Positions 1-5,421 are shown, counted from the first letter of the stretch. The stretch is DNA of 5,421 nucleotides from Actinomycetota bacterium (GCA_003164655.1 PLTW01000033.1:1-5421), one strand, 5' to 3'. The notes: a model not told the origin generated them from the sequence alone. A program made the numbers and translations.

Positions 1-951
1 GTCGCGAAAGCGCGCGTCGCGCAGCGCAGGGTTGCCAGTCGAGTCGGGCGACGATGAGCAGTTGAGGTCGACGTAGTCCCAGTTGAAGAAGTTGTAGGCG
101 ATGGTGTGGATGCCGGCCTGCGAGGTGAGCGGCTTGTACTGGGCCTCGGGAATGCCCCAGGCGGCGTCGATGGCCCCCGACTTCAGATCGGAGACCATGG
201 TGTCGGCGTCCTCGTACATCTCGAAGAAGATCTGGTCGACGGCCGGTTTCTTGCCCCAGTAGTAGGGGTTGCGGGCCATCTCGATGTAGGAGCCCTTCTT
301 GAAGGCCACCGTGTAGAACGGTCCGCTACCGACGATCGGCGGGTTGTTCGGGTAGGTGGTGCCCGCGATCTGCGGTGAGACGTGCTCCCAGATGTGCTGG
401 GGGAGGATCGGCAGGAAGCTATCCTCCATATCGGCCTTGGGCTGCGAGCAGGTGATCTGCACCGTCGTCGGATCGATCTCTTTGGCTCCCGTGATGCCGA
501 CGGTGGCCAGGGCCAGGTTGGCCATGTGATTCTTGACGATATAGTTGTAGGTGAAGGCAACATCGGCCGCGGTCAGCGGCTGGCCGTCCGACCATTTCAG
601 GTTGGGCCGCAAGTGGATGGTCCAGACCTTGCCATCGGCCGAGATGCCGCCGTTCTGCTTGGTCGGAAACTGCGCGGCGAGATCGAGTGTCGGCTCAAGA
701 TTCTGGCCGGCCTTGAACAGGAAGTCGTAGTTGACCGCCCAGATCTCAAAGCTCGTCGTAGCAAAACCCACGAACGGGTTCAGGTTGTCGGGCTCCTGTG
801 TCCAGCCGATCTTGAGCACGACCTTGCCGGCCGTTGGCGACGGTGAGGAGCTCGCCGCGAGGGCGCCGGCGAGCCCCCAAACCAGGCCTGCGGCAAGCAG
901 CACCGCGACGAGAAGCAGGAGCCGGCGGGTGGTGGTGGCGCTAGGCTTCAT
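1..951 (-). CDS. ABC transporter substrate-binding protein, family 5 (peptide/dipeptide type), N-terminal 317 residues, cut by window edge
   Basis: This is the extracytoplasmic binding component of a peptide/nickel/oligopeptide-type ABC importer. The frame is open from ATG 951 to base 1 with no stop; family members usually have 500-600 residues, so the C-terminal part lies outside. Residues 1-33 are an export signal: TTTRR, then a Leu/Val/Ala-rich core, then a possible AxA cleavage site (ALA, 30-32). No lipobox cysteine is visible. The mature part has typical SBP_bac_5 features: GWTQEPDNLNPF at 49-60, KWSDGQPLTAADVAFTYNYI at 119-138 (family signature), GSGPFY at 208-213 and ARNPYYWGKKP at 226-236. 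The start is supported by GAGGAGG (957-963) five bases upstream. The gene lies downstream of merR and an inverted-repeat operator on the same strand. Permease and ATPase genes would be expected beyond base 1. The family is clear; the ligand is unknown. Confidence 0.93.
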   Translation of the reverse strand, partial: MKPSATTTRRLLLLVAVLLAAGLVWGLAGALAASSSPSPTAGKVVLKIGWTQEPDNLNPFVGFATTSFEIWAVNYDFLFKAGQNLEPTLDLAAQFPTKQNGGISADGKVWTIHLRPNLKWSDGQPLTAADVAFTYNYIVKNHMANLALATVGITGAKEIDPTTVQITCSQPKADMEDSFLPILPQHIWEHVSPQIAGTTYPNNPPIVGSGPFYTVAFKKGSYIEMARNPYYWGKKPAVDQIFFEMYEDADTMVSDLKSGAIDAAWGIPEAQYKPLTSQAGIHTIAYNFFNWDYVDLNCSSSPDSTGNPALRDARFRD

Positions 952-1046
952 GTCGTCCTCCTCGGTCTGTCCGGCCGGTCCGCGCATTGCTCTCATGCCA
1001 GGGATGCGCGCGATCGAAGTCTTCGCTGCTATCGTGGCCTCGCAGT

Positions 1047-1069
1047 CGACGGTGTCGATGACACCGTCG
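1047..1069 (-). repeat. Perfect 10-bp inverted repeat in the transporter-gene leader
   Basis: CGACGGTGTC (1047-1056) and GACACCGTCG (1060-1069) are exact reverse complements around the 3-base centre GAT. The direct repeat GGCCTCGC flanks it at 1036-1043 and 1069-1076. It lies about 95 bases upstream of the substrate-binding protein start, inside the likely transcribed leader. No T-run follows on either strand, so a factor-independent terminator is not supported. It could be a second operator or a leader RNA hairpin. Confidence 0.5.
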
Positions 1070-1138
1070 GCCTCGCTTTCTCGGCTTTGCTTTCCTCGGG
1101 TACGATCAGATCCGTGGAACCACTCGTCCAGACAGACA

Positions 1139-1167
1139 CTTGACCCTCACCCACGGTGAGGGTCAAG
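1139..1167 (-). promoter_or_regulatory. MerR-type operator/promoter upstream of the transporter gene
   Basis: CTTGACCCTCACC (1139-1151) and GGTGAGGGTCAAG (1155-1167) form a perfect 13-bp inverted repeat with a 3-base centre. The outer TTGACC is a good -35 box, and the CCTCAC/GTGAGG core resembles operators of MerR-family activators such as TipAL and BmrR. Reading the minus strand, TTGACC is 1166-1161. With the long 19-base spacer typical of MerR promoters, the -10 position is AAGTGT at 1141-1136, which is a weak match. The site lies 32 bases past the merR stop and about 190 bases before the transporter start. It has no T-run, so it is not a plausible terminator. Binding by the neighbouring MerR protein is inference from position and form. 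Confidence 0.7.
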
Positions 1168-1199
1168 AGACAAACGCATGTCGCAGGCGGCGGAGGCGG

Positions 1200-2102
1200 C
1201 TAGCGCGCCGACATACTGCAGCCGTTCGCGCTCTTGACGGGTCGCATGATCTCGGTCACGTAGCCGCGAGGATCACTGATGTCGGAGTCATCGACGAGAT
1301 ACACCTGACGGGCAGGCCCAGCCGGTACGTACCCCTGGTCCAGCAGCCAAGCAAGCACCGCCCAGTGAGCGTGTCGGATGTCATCCCACGGGCCACGTAG
1401 CAGAGCCGTTGCGGCCTCGCAGGCAGAGAGGACCACTCCTTTCACGCGACCCTCGCCCACCGGCGCTGCGGCGACCGGCAGACAGGCCTCCATGACATAC
1501 TGATCGCCGAGCGACTGGCGCCCCGCTTCGAGGGGTAGGCGATGAGACACCACCAGCTCCCTCCCCGTCACGGCAATACCGCGCTCCGCAAGGAAGTCGT
1601 GCAGGATCTTCAGTGCGATGGCTTCTGACTCTCCCGCTCTCGCCAGGGTGGTCTCGTAGCGAAGACTCGCAACAGGCTGGGCAGCCACCTCCTGCAGTCG
1701 GCAACGCAGGTTCACGAGCGGACTGCCGTGGGCCAGCATGCACTCGAGGCGCAGCACAGTGTGCCGGTCGCATTGGATGCGCTCTTCGATGTGTTGCCGC
1801 TGGTGCTCGACGATCCGCTCGAGGTCGACGCTGTCAGCGTTCTCGAGTGCAGCGGCGATATCGCCCATCGGCACGTCCAACGAGCGCAGCATACGGATAG
1901 TTTCGGCCCTGTAGAGCTGCCGCCAGCTGTAGTAGCGATAACCCGTGTCGGCGTCCCTGAAGGCGGGACGCAATAACCCCGCGCGATCATAGCGGCGCAG
2001 CATCGGCACGGTCAGGGTAGTAACGTGCGCGAATTGCCCGACCGTAAGCCGTTCCAAGCGATCGGCGATCTGCTCGTTACCGACGCGCGCTTGCCCGGAC
2101 AC
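1200..2102 (-). CDS. MerR-family transcriptional regulator with C-terminal GyrI-like effector-binding domain (BmrR/TipAL-like)
   Basis: This is a 300-residue DNA-binding regulator. The winged helix-turn-helix spans about residues 19-90, with TVGQFAHVTTLTVPMLRRYD, AGLL and DADTGYRYYSWRQL, closely resembling BmrR. A helical dimerisation segment follows at about 91-125. Residues 138-289 resemble a GyrI-like small-molecule-binding domain, ending in YVTEIMRPV with a glutamate (E285) where family members often carry a conserved acid. MerR proteins usually activate promoters with over-long spacers by twisting the DNA. The GTG start at 2102 is chosen because GGAGGTG lies just upstream. Open frame continues to 2414, but the translation there is not family-like and has no good ribosome site. 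The chosen start leaves about 18 residues before the helix-turn-helix, slightly more than usual. The gene points towards the transporter gene and away from the hydrolase pair. The ligand is unknown. Confidence 0.92.
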   Translation of the reverse strand: MSGQARVGNEQIADRLERLTVGQFAHVTTLTVPMLRRYDRAGLLRPAFRDADTGYRYYSWRQLYRAETIRMLRSLDVPMGDIAAALENADSVDLERIVEHQRQHIEERIQCDRHTVLRLECMLAHGSPLVNLRCRLQEVAAQPVASLRYETTLARAGESEAIALKILHDFLAERGIAVTGRELVVSHRLPLEAGRQSLGDQYVMEACLPVAAAPVGEGRVKGVVLSACEAATALLRGPWDDIRHAHWAVLAWLLDQGYVPAGPARQVYLVDDSDISDPRGYVTEIMRPVKSANGCSMSAR

Positions 2103-2104
2103 GT

Positions 2105-2111
2105 CACCTCC
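2105..2111 (-). promoter_or_regulatory. Ribosome binding site deciding the merR GTG start
   Basis: The minus strand reads GGAGGTGAC directly before GTG (2102-2100). GGAGG is followed by four bases and then the start codon. This is the only strong ribosome site near the 5' end of the open frame, so it fixes the start at GTG rather than at ATG codons further upstream. Confidence 0.7.
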
Positions 2112-2154
2112 GCATGAACGCGTATGGTGTCTGACCTCACGACTGGCCGGTCCC

Positions 2155-2183
2155 ATCTTCTTCGCGGCGACAGCGGGAGTCAA
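2155..2183 (-). promoter_or_regulatory. Possible merR promoter
   Basis: On the minus strand, TTGACT (2183-2178) is followed after exactly 17 bases by GAAGAT (2160-2155). The -35 box is a good match and the -10 box is weak. Transcription would start near 2148, giving a leader of about 45 bases before the GTG. In GC-rich DNA such pairs can occur by chance. Confidence 0.3.
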
Positions 2184-2218
2184 TCGCCTGGCCGGCGCGC
2201 CGCACCCGAACCCCACAC

Positions 2219-2236
2219 GCCGCAGCAGGCTGCGGC
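2219..2236. repeat. Perfect 18-bp palindrome in the divergent intergenic region
   Basis: GCCGCAGC (2219-2226) and GCTGCGGC (2229-2236) are exact reverse complements around the centre AG. The palindrome lies between the likely merR promoter and the plus-strand -10 box. That is a suitable position for a dimeric repressor or activator acting on both divergent genes. It does not resemble the MerR-type operator at 1139-1167. No regulator can be named. Confidence 0.35.
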
Positions 2237-2285
2237 AGACGTCCCTCCGTTCATGGGGCGATGCTCTCGGGGTTGGACCCTCGTC

Positions 2286-2291
2286 TACAAT
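2286..2291 (+). promoter_or_regulatory. Probable -10 box of the deacetylase-C45 operon
   Basis: TACAAT is a 5/6 match to the -10 consensus and lies 37 bases before the ATG at 2329, giving a short leader of about 30 bases. No clear TTGACA-like box lies 16-18 bases upstream, so the promoter may be weak or activator-dependent. TTGGACCCTC at 2273-2282 overlaps this zone and loosely resembles one arm of the MerR operator. Confidence 0.35.
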
Positions 2292-2328
2292 GGCATGGGT
2301 TATCGAGCAATTGAGTGAGGGAGCCGCC

Positions 2329-3131
2329 ATGCGGGCGCCGGAGAAGCGCTGCTCATTCGCGCCGACCTTCGACCTCGACACCCAAGGTGTGTGGATCGCC
2401 GACGGCGCTGTCAACGAGCGCCGGCCGGGCGTTCTCTCTCAGGGCACCTACGGCGCCGAGGTCGCTGTCCCTCTGATCATCCAGGTGCGTACCCATCACA
2501 ACCTCGGCGCTACCTTCTTCGCTCCCGGGCGCTTGTCGAACGCCACCCGCAGCGCGTCCGGGAGATCATCGCCGCCGGGCACGAGATCGGGCTGCACGGC
2601 TACACCCATCTCAATCCTGGCGAGCTGTCGCGCCCTGAAGAAGAGCTGGGGCTCGTGCGGTCACTGCACATCTTGCGCGAGCTCGATGCGCAGCCCAGCG
2701 GCGACCGTTCACGATCGTGGGATTTCAGCGACTCGATCCTCGACCTGTGGGCCGAACACGGACTCCTGTACTCCCCGAACCTGATGGACGACATTCGTCC
2801 CAACCGCCATGCGAACGGGGTCGTCGAGCTGCCGGTGCAATGGGTGCTCGACGACGCCTCCCACTTCTGGTTCGAGGGGCGCACCTGCTGGAACAAGAAG
2901 ATCCCTATGTCGAGCAGGGTTCGCGAGCTGTGGCAAAGCGAGTTCCTGGCGCTGAGCCGTTTGGGCGCCCTGTTCCTGTTTACGGTGCACCCGCAATTCA
3001 TCGGCCGTCCGAGCCGGCTCGCCATGCTCGACGATTTCCTTGCCCTCGTTACGTCGCATGAGGATGTCTGGTTGACCAGCGCCGCACACTTCGCTAGCGC
3101 GACCGATCTTGAGCTGCCGAAAGGTTTCTGA
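2329..3131 (+). pseudogene. Polysaccharide deacetylase-family hydrolase (NodB/PuuE-like), frameshifted near 2530
   Basis: The protein is split between two frames. ATG 2329 to about 2529 gives the N-terminal part, and 2532 to the TGA at 3129-3131 gives the rest. Joining them with one missing base restores a 267-residue protein of normal family size. Metal/catalytic motifs: TFDLD (D15, D17), ATFFAPG at 61-67, GHEIGLHGYTH with H90-xxx-H94, WDFS at 131-134, VELPVQWVLDD at 167-177 and TVHPQFIGRP at 219-228. These fit the cytoplasmic subgroup of carbohydrate esterase 4-fold enzymes that includes PuuE-type allantoinases, cyclic imidases and HP0310-type proteins; there is no signal peptide. RSRSW at 127-131 has Arg where relatives often show Pro. 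The ribosome site is GAGGGAG (2317-2323). The stop is one base before the C45 ATG, so the genes are co-translated. The break could be a sequencing error or true decay. The substrate is not predictable. Confidence 0.85.
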
Positions 3132-3132
3132 A

Positions 3133-4269
3133 ATGACCAGTCGCACCTACCCGCATATCCGCGTGAGCGGCAGTCCGTCCGAGAGGGGTCGACAGTACGG
3201 CGAGCAGGCCGGCGACCTTATACGGCGCTCGATCCACGCCTACACTGCTGTCTTCGAGTTCTACGCCGGCATCGGCTGGCAGGAAGCCTGCGAACAGGCG
3301 GATCGCTTCATCGAGCCAATCGAATCCTACGAGGCGACCTATCTTGAGGAGATGCGCGGCACCGCGGCCGGCGCAGGCGTCGGTCTCAACGACATCCTGG
3401 CGCTCAACCTGCGGAGCGAGATCATGTTCGCGCAGCGAGCAGAGTCTGCGGGGCTTGACGCCACTTCGCGCGACGGCTGCTCCTCTGTTGCGGTGCTGCC
3501 TCGAGCAAGCAAGCACGGTCACACGTTGCTAGGGCAGAACTGGGACTGGCTGATCCACGCCCGCCAGACGACCGTCGTTCTCGAGGCCGCACAGGACGAC
3601 GGTCCCAACTACGTGACCGTCGTCGAGGCCGGCCTGTTGGCCAAGACCGGCATGAACGCGGCGGGGCTTGGCCTGGTGACGAACACCCTGGTGAGCGACC
3701 GCGACGTCGGTGAGATCGCCGTTCCCTACCACGTCTGTTTGCGCTCCTTGCTCGATGCCTCCAGCATCGTCGATGCGCTTGCGCGACTGCAGAGGGCCAC
3801 TCGCTCGTCGTCGGCGAACTACTTGCTCGCTCACGCCGACGGCCTAGCCGTGAATGTCGAGGGCACGCCGGGGAACTGCAACAGCCTGCTGCTCGATGGC
3901 CCTCGCGACGGAGTCATCACCCACACGAACCATTTCGTTTCCCCGAGCTTCGGGAGTCTCGATACCGGCCTTCGGCTTATGCCGGACAGCTTCTTCCGTT
4001 TGCAGCGACTGACGGACACTGTGCGCGGAGCAGGCGCGGAGCTCACGCCCGATCGCCTACAGCAGGCTTTCACCGATCATGCCGGTCACCCATACGGCGT
4101 CTGCAGCCACCCCGACCCCACCGTCCCACCCATCGACCAGGCGGCGACCATCGCATCGCTCGTCATGGACCTCAATGAGCGCCGCCTCTGGTTGAGCAAC
4201 GGCAACCCCTGCGAAACACCCTACCGTGAACTCGACCTCAGCGGCCTGCTCACAGATCAACGCCCTTAG
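3133..4269 (+). CDS. Peptidase C45 / acyl-CoA:6-aminopenicillanate acyltransferase-like Ntn hydrolase
   Basis: This 378-residue protein belongs to the self-processing Ntn-hydrolase family of penicillin acyltransferase and related amide hydrolases. The hallmark is DGCSS at 114-118: cleavage before C116 would expose the catalytic N-terminal cysteine and split the protein into a roughly 115-residue alpha and a 263-residue beta chain. Other family features are SPSERGRQYGEQ at 14-25, GQNWDW at 134-139, VVEAGLLAKTGMNAAGLGLV at 163-182, HTNHF at 264-268 and the C-terminal GNPCETPY. There is no signal peptide, so it is likely cytoplasmic. ATG 3133 is preferred over TTG 3109 because it lies one base after the deacetylase stop and has GAAAGG about eight bases upstream; translation is probably coupled. 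Bacterial relatives mostly hydrolyse N-acyl or amide bonds. True acyltransferase activity is not implied, and the substrate is unknown. Confidence 0.93.
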   Translation: MTSRTYPHIRVSGSPSERGRQYGEQAGDLIRRSIHAYTAVFEFYAGIGWQEACEQADRFIEPIESYEATYLEEMRGTAAGAGVGLNDILALNLRSEIMFAQRAESAGLDATSRDGCSSVAVLPRASKHGHTLLGQNWDWLIHARQTTVVLEAAQDDGPNYVTVVEAGLLAKTGMNAAGLGLVTNTLVSDRDVGEIAVPYHVCLRSLLDASSIVDALARLQRATRSSSANYLLAHADGLAVNVEGTPGNCNSLLLDGPRDGVITHTNHFVSPSFGSLDTGLRLMPDSFFRLQRLTDTVRGAGAELTPDRLQQAFTDHAGHPYGVCSHPDPTVPPIDQAATIASLVMDLNERRLWLSNGNPCETPYRELDLSGLLTDQRP

Positions 4270-4368
4270 CGGCCTTGGGGCGAAGCCTGTTGGGCTGAGA
4301 TACGCCCTCACGTGAACCCCTCGACAACAACAACACCTGTCTACTGCGGCGCCCCGTCCGAAGGCCGC
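4269..4368 (+). promoter_or_regulatory. TPP riboswitch-like element: 5' half of the aptamer present, 3' half degenerate
   Basis: Right at the C45 stop the sequence reads GGGG..AGCC..GGCTGAGATACG.., the pattern of the pyrimidine-sensing half of a thiamine pyrophosphate aptamer. Pairings: P1 GCGGCCTT (4269-4276) with AAGGCCGC (4361-4368), exact over 8 bp; P2 GGGG (4277-4280) with CCCC (4317-4320); P3 AGCC (4284-4287) with GGCT (4293-4296); the conserved UGAGA (4296-4300); and P3a ACG/CGT (4302-4304/4311-4313). The 3' half should read GAACCUGAUC...UAA..GCG.AGGGA but here shows an ACA-rich stretch, then ACCTGTCTACTGCGGCG, so the pyrophosphate-binding P4/P5 part is not recognisable. No thiamine gene follows. 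It is either a relic or a variant; a chance match is less likely given the nested helices. Confidence 0.45.
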
Positions 4369-4634
4369 CAGATGACTTGTTGTCGTGTCAGGCTAGAGAA
4401 GTGCGCCCAGTGCACGCCCTCTTCCCCAGCCGCCGACGGGATGCCGACTGGACACCTCCGTATTGCGCTAAGACAGCGCTGCCGCAAATGGCTCCGCGAG
4501 TGGGGTCAGGTGTGCGCTGCTACCCAGAGTTTCTGTGCCCTTCAAGGTCGAAAGTCGTCCGCAGCGAGGTGCTGAAGTGTAGGCTATCGGCGCCGGCGAC
4601 CTGTGGTTCCCCCCACGACGCCGGCGCCCCGTCC

Positions 4635-4673
4635 CGGGAGAGCGCCGAGCCCAAGACAGCGGCGGCTCTCCCG
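4635..4673. repeat. Long imperfect hairpin in the non-coding stretch
   Basis: CGGGAGAGC (4635-4643) pairs exactly with GCTCTCCCG (4665-4673). The helix continues inward as GCCG (4644-4647) with CGGC (4660-4663) after a single bulged G (4664), giving 13 bp around a 12-base loop. No T-run follows on either strand, so an intrinsic terminator is not supported. It could protect the 3' end of the operon transcript or be part of a structured RNA. Confidence 0.4.
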
Positions 4674-4907
4674 CCTGCTGCGAGAACCCGCCCTGGCGCG
4701 CCTTGCTGGCCGCTGTGGCGCGCTGAGACCGTCGGGCGGCTGTGGCATTCGCGGCCGCCTCTGGCTCTTGAGTGCCGTTTCCCTCGCCGCGTCGGCGCGA
4801 TCGTGGTCGCCACTCGCGGCGCCCAACGGTGCCATTCCTTTCGGCTGCGGCCGGCCGCTCCTCGGTGATACGCTCGTCTCGCTCGAAGCAGGCTCTGGCC
4901 CACGGCG

Positions 4908-4913
4908 AAGGAG
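4908..4913 (+). promoter_or_regulatory. Ribosome binding site deciding the GTG start at 4920
   Basis: AAGGAG is followed by six bases (TTGAAG) and then GTG at 4920. The TTG at 4914 directly abuts the ribosome site and is therefore too close to serve as the start. No clear promoter is visible immediately upstream. Confidence 0.6.
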
Positions 4914-4919
4914 TTGAAG

Positions 4920-5378
4920 GTGAACGCACAGCGAAGTGGCGCAGCCGGGCTGCTCGGCGCCGCCATGCTTGGCATCGTGGCGGCGCCGATCGTTCCGCGA
5001 CGCTACGGCCGGCGCGGCGGGCTCGGTGTTCTGGGCGGCGTCAGTGTGCTGCTCGTTCGTGATGCGACGATGGCCCTGACAGGGACCCCGGCCCGACTGA
5101 AGATGCTGCCCCGGGTGCTGCTCTTTCTCGAGCTCGGAAGCGCGGCGACGGCAACCTGCCTCGGTCTCGCCGCCTGGCTGCGCCCTGCTGGGCGCGTTCG
5201 TGCGCAAAGTGAGAGCTCAGTGCCGGTCGCGAACTCCATCCTGAACACCGCGGCGAGCAGTAGCGCCGCACTGACCTTCCTGCTCCATACCTCACGTCAG
5301 GCCATATACCTCACGCCAGGCCAGGGACGTCGCGAGGGCGTCGCTGACCCTCTCGCAGCGCCGACGGCCTCAGCGTGA
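4920..5378 (+). CDS. Small hypothetical membrane protein
   Basis: This 152-residue protein is not recognised. Hydrophobic stretches suggest three to four membrane segments: about residues 7-25 (GAAGLLGAAMLGIVAAPIV), 34-47 (a Gly/Val/Leu-rich run), 65-86 (LLFLELGSAATATCLGLAAW region) and, more weakly, about 112-125 around AALTFLLHT. Arg-rich patches after the first segment (RRYGRRGG) suggest that this loop faces the cytoplasm. GTG 4920 is chosen for its AAGGAG at 4908-4913. The codons favour G or C at the third position, as in the neighbouring genes, which supports a real gene; the long minus-strand frame over the same bases has a low-complexity Arg/Ser/Ala-rich translation. It is 650 bases from the C45 gene, so it is unlikely to share that operon. 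No function can be assigned. Confidence 0.6.
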   Translation: MNAQRSGAAGLLGAAMLGIVAAPIVPRRYGRRGGLGVLGGVSVLLVRDATMALTGTPARLKMLPRVLLFLELGSAATATCLGLAAWLRPAGRVRAQSESSVPVANSILNTAASSSAALTFLLHTSRQAIYLTPGQGRREGVADPLAAPTASA

Positions 5379-5421
5379 CGTCGTCCTGACCTCTTGCGGG
5401 ACCAGACTGGGCCGCCTGACC

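Larger units (their letters stand above)
4369..4919. other. About 550 bases without a convincing gene
   Basis: Several open frames cross this stretch on both strands, as is usual in GC-rich DNA. Their translations are rich in Arg, Pro, Ala and Ser, have no domain pattern, and lack good ribosome sites. No tRNA-like T-arm, insertion-sequence end or CRISPR-like repeat was seen. It holds the hairpin at 4635-4673 and, at its 3' end, the ribosome site of the next gene. It may be degraded former coding sequence, which would fit the orphan riboswitch-like element before it. Confidence 0.5.

Noticed and set aside
1139..1167. The 13-bp inverted repeat as a factor-independent terminator for merR
   Set aside because: No T-run follows on the minus strand (TGTCTGTCTGG), and the TTGACC ends and CCTCAC/GTGAGG core fit a MerR operator better.
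2132..2140. MerR half-site TGACCTCAC upstream of merR
   Set aside because: One base is missing relative to the operator arm and no partner arm is present nearby.
2273..2312. A second MerR operator ahead of the deacetylase
   Set aside because: TTGGACCCTC and a later ATGGGT loosely mimic the arms, but there is an inserted base, several mismatches and a different arm spacing.
2103..2414. A 104-residue N-terminal extension of the MerR protein
   Set aside because: The added translation has no MerR-family character and no good ribosome site, while GTG 2102 has a strong GGAGGTG just upstream.
2391..2530. N-terminal part of the frame that later encodes the deacetylase C-terminal part
   Set aside because: Before 2532 this frame gives an Arg-rich sequence without family motifs. 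The true N-terminus (TFDLD, ATFFAPG) is in the other frame from ATG 2329.
4323..4341. ACA triplet repeat as a CRISPR or microsatellite
   Set aside because: Only about four triplets are present; it is too short to be more than a local composition feature.
4312..4868. Plus-strand genes directly downstream of the riboswitch-like element
   Set aside because: The two open frames have Pro/Arg/Cys-rich translations, no ribosome site and no recognisable thiamine-related motif.
4584..5207. Minus-strand gene over the end of the window
   Set aside because: The translation is low-complexity Arg/Ser/Ala/Gly-rich without domains, while the plus-strand frame at 4920-5378 has a ribosome site and plausible membrane segments.

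Overview
This is a GC-rich window with GC-ending codons and a TipAL/BmrR-type regulator. That points to a high-GC bacterium, most plausibly Actinomycetota or a similar environmental lineage. There is no rRNA or other taxonomic marker, so the assignment is weak.

Layout. Positions 951-1 (minus) hold the first 317 residues of a family 5 peptide-type ABC transporter substrate-binding protein that runs off the window. Upstream of it and on the same strand is a MerR regulator with a GyrI-like ligand-binding domain (2102-1200). Between the two lies a perfect 13-bp inverted repeat with TTGACC at both outer ends (1139-1167), the typical form of a MerR-family operator; it is placed to control the transporter gene. 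A second perfect hairpin lies in the transporter leader (1047-1069). A 226-bp divergent region (2103-2328) separates merR from a plus-strand pair: a NodB/PuuE-like polysaccharide deacetylase whose reading frame is broken near 2530, and, one base after its stop, an intact peptidase C45 / acyl-CoA:6-APA acyltransferase-like Ntn hydrolase (3133-4269).

Directly at the C45 stop is a roughly 100-nt element (4269-4368). It carries the 5' half of a TPP riboswitch aptamer (P2, P3, UGAGA, P3a) closed by an exact 8-bp P1-like helix, but its 3' half does not match the TPP consensus and no thiamine gene follows. About 550 bases without a convincing gene come next, holding one strong imperfect hairpin. A small membrane protein of unknown function (4920-5378) ends the window.

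How the genes may work together (inference): the transporter binds a peptide- or amide-like compound, the two hydrolases cleave C-N bonds of such compounds, and the MerR protein senses a ligand and switches uptake on. The substrate cannot be read from the sequence. The points most worth a second look are the orphan half TPP aptamer, the MerR operator, and the frameshift in the deacetylase.
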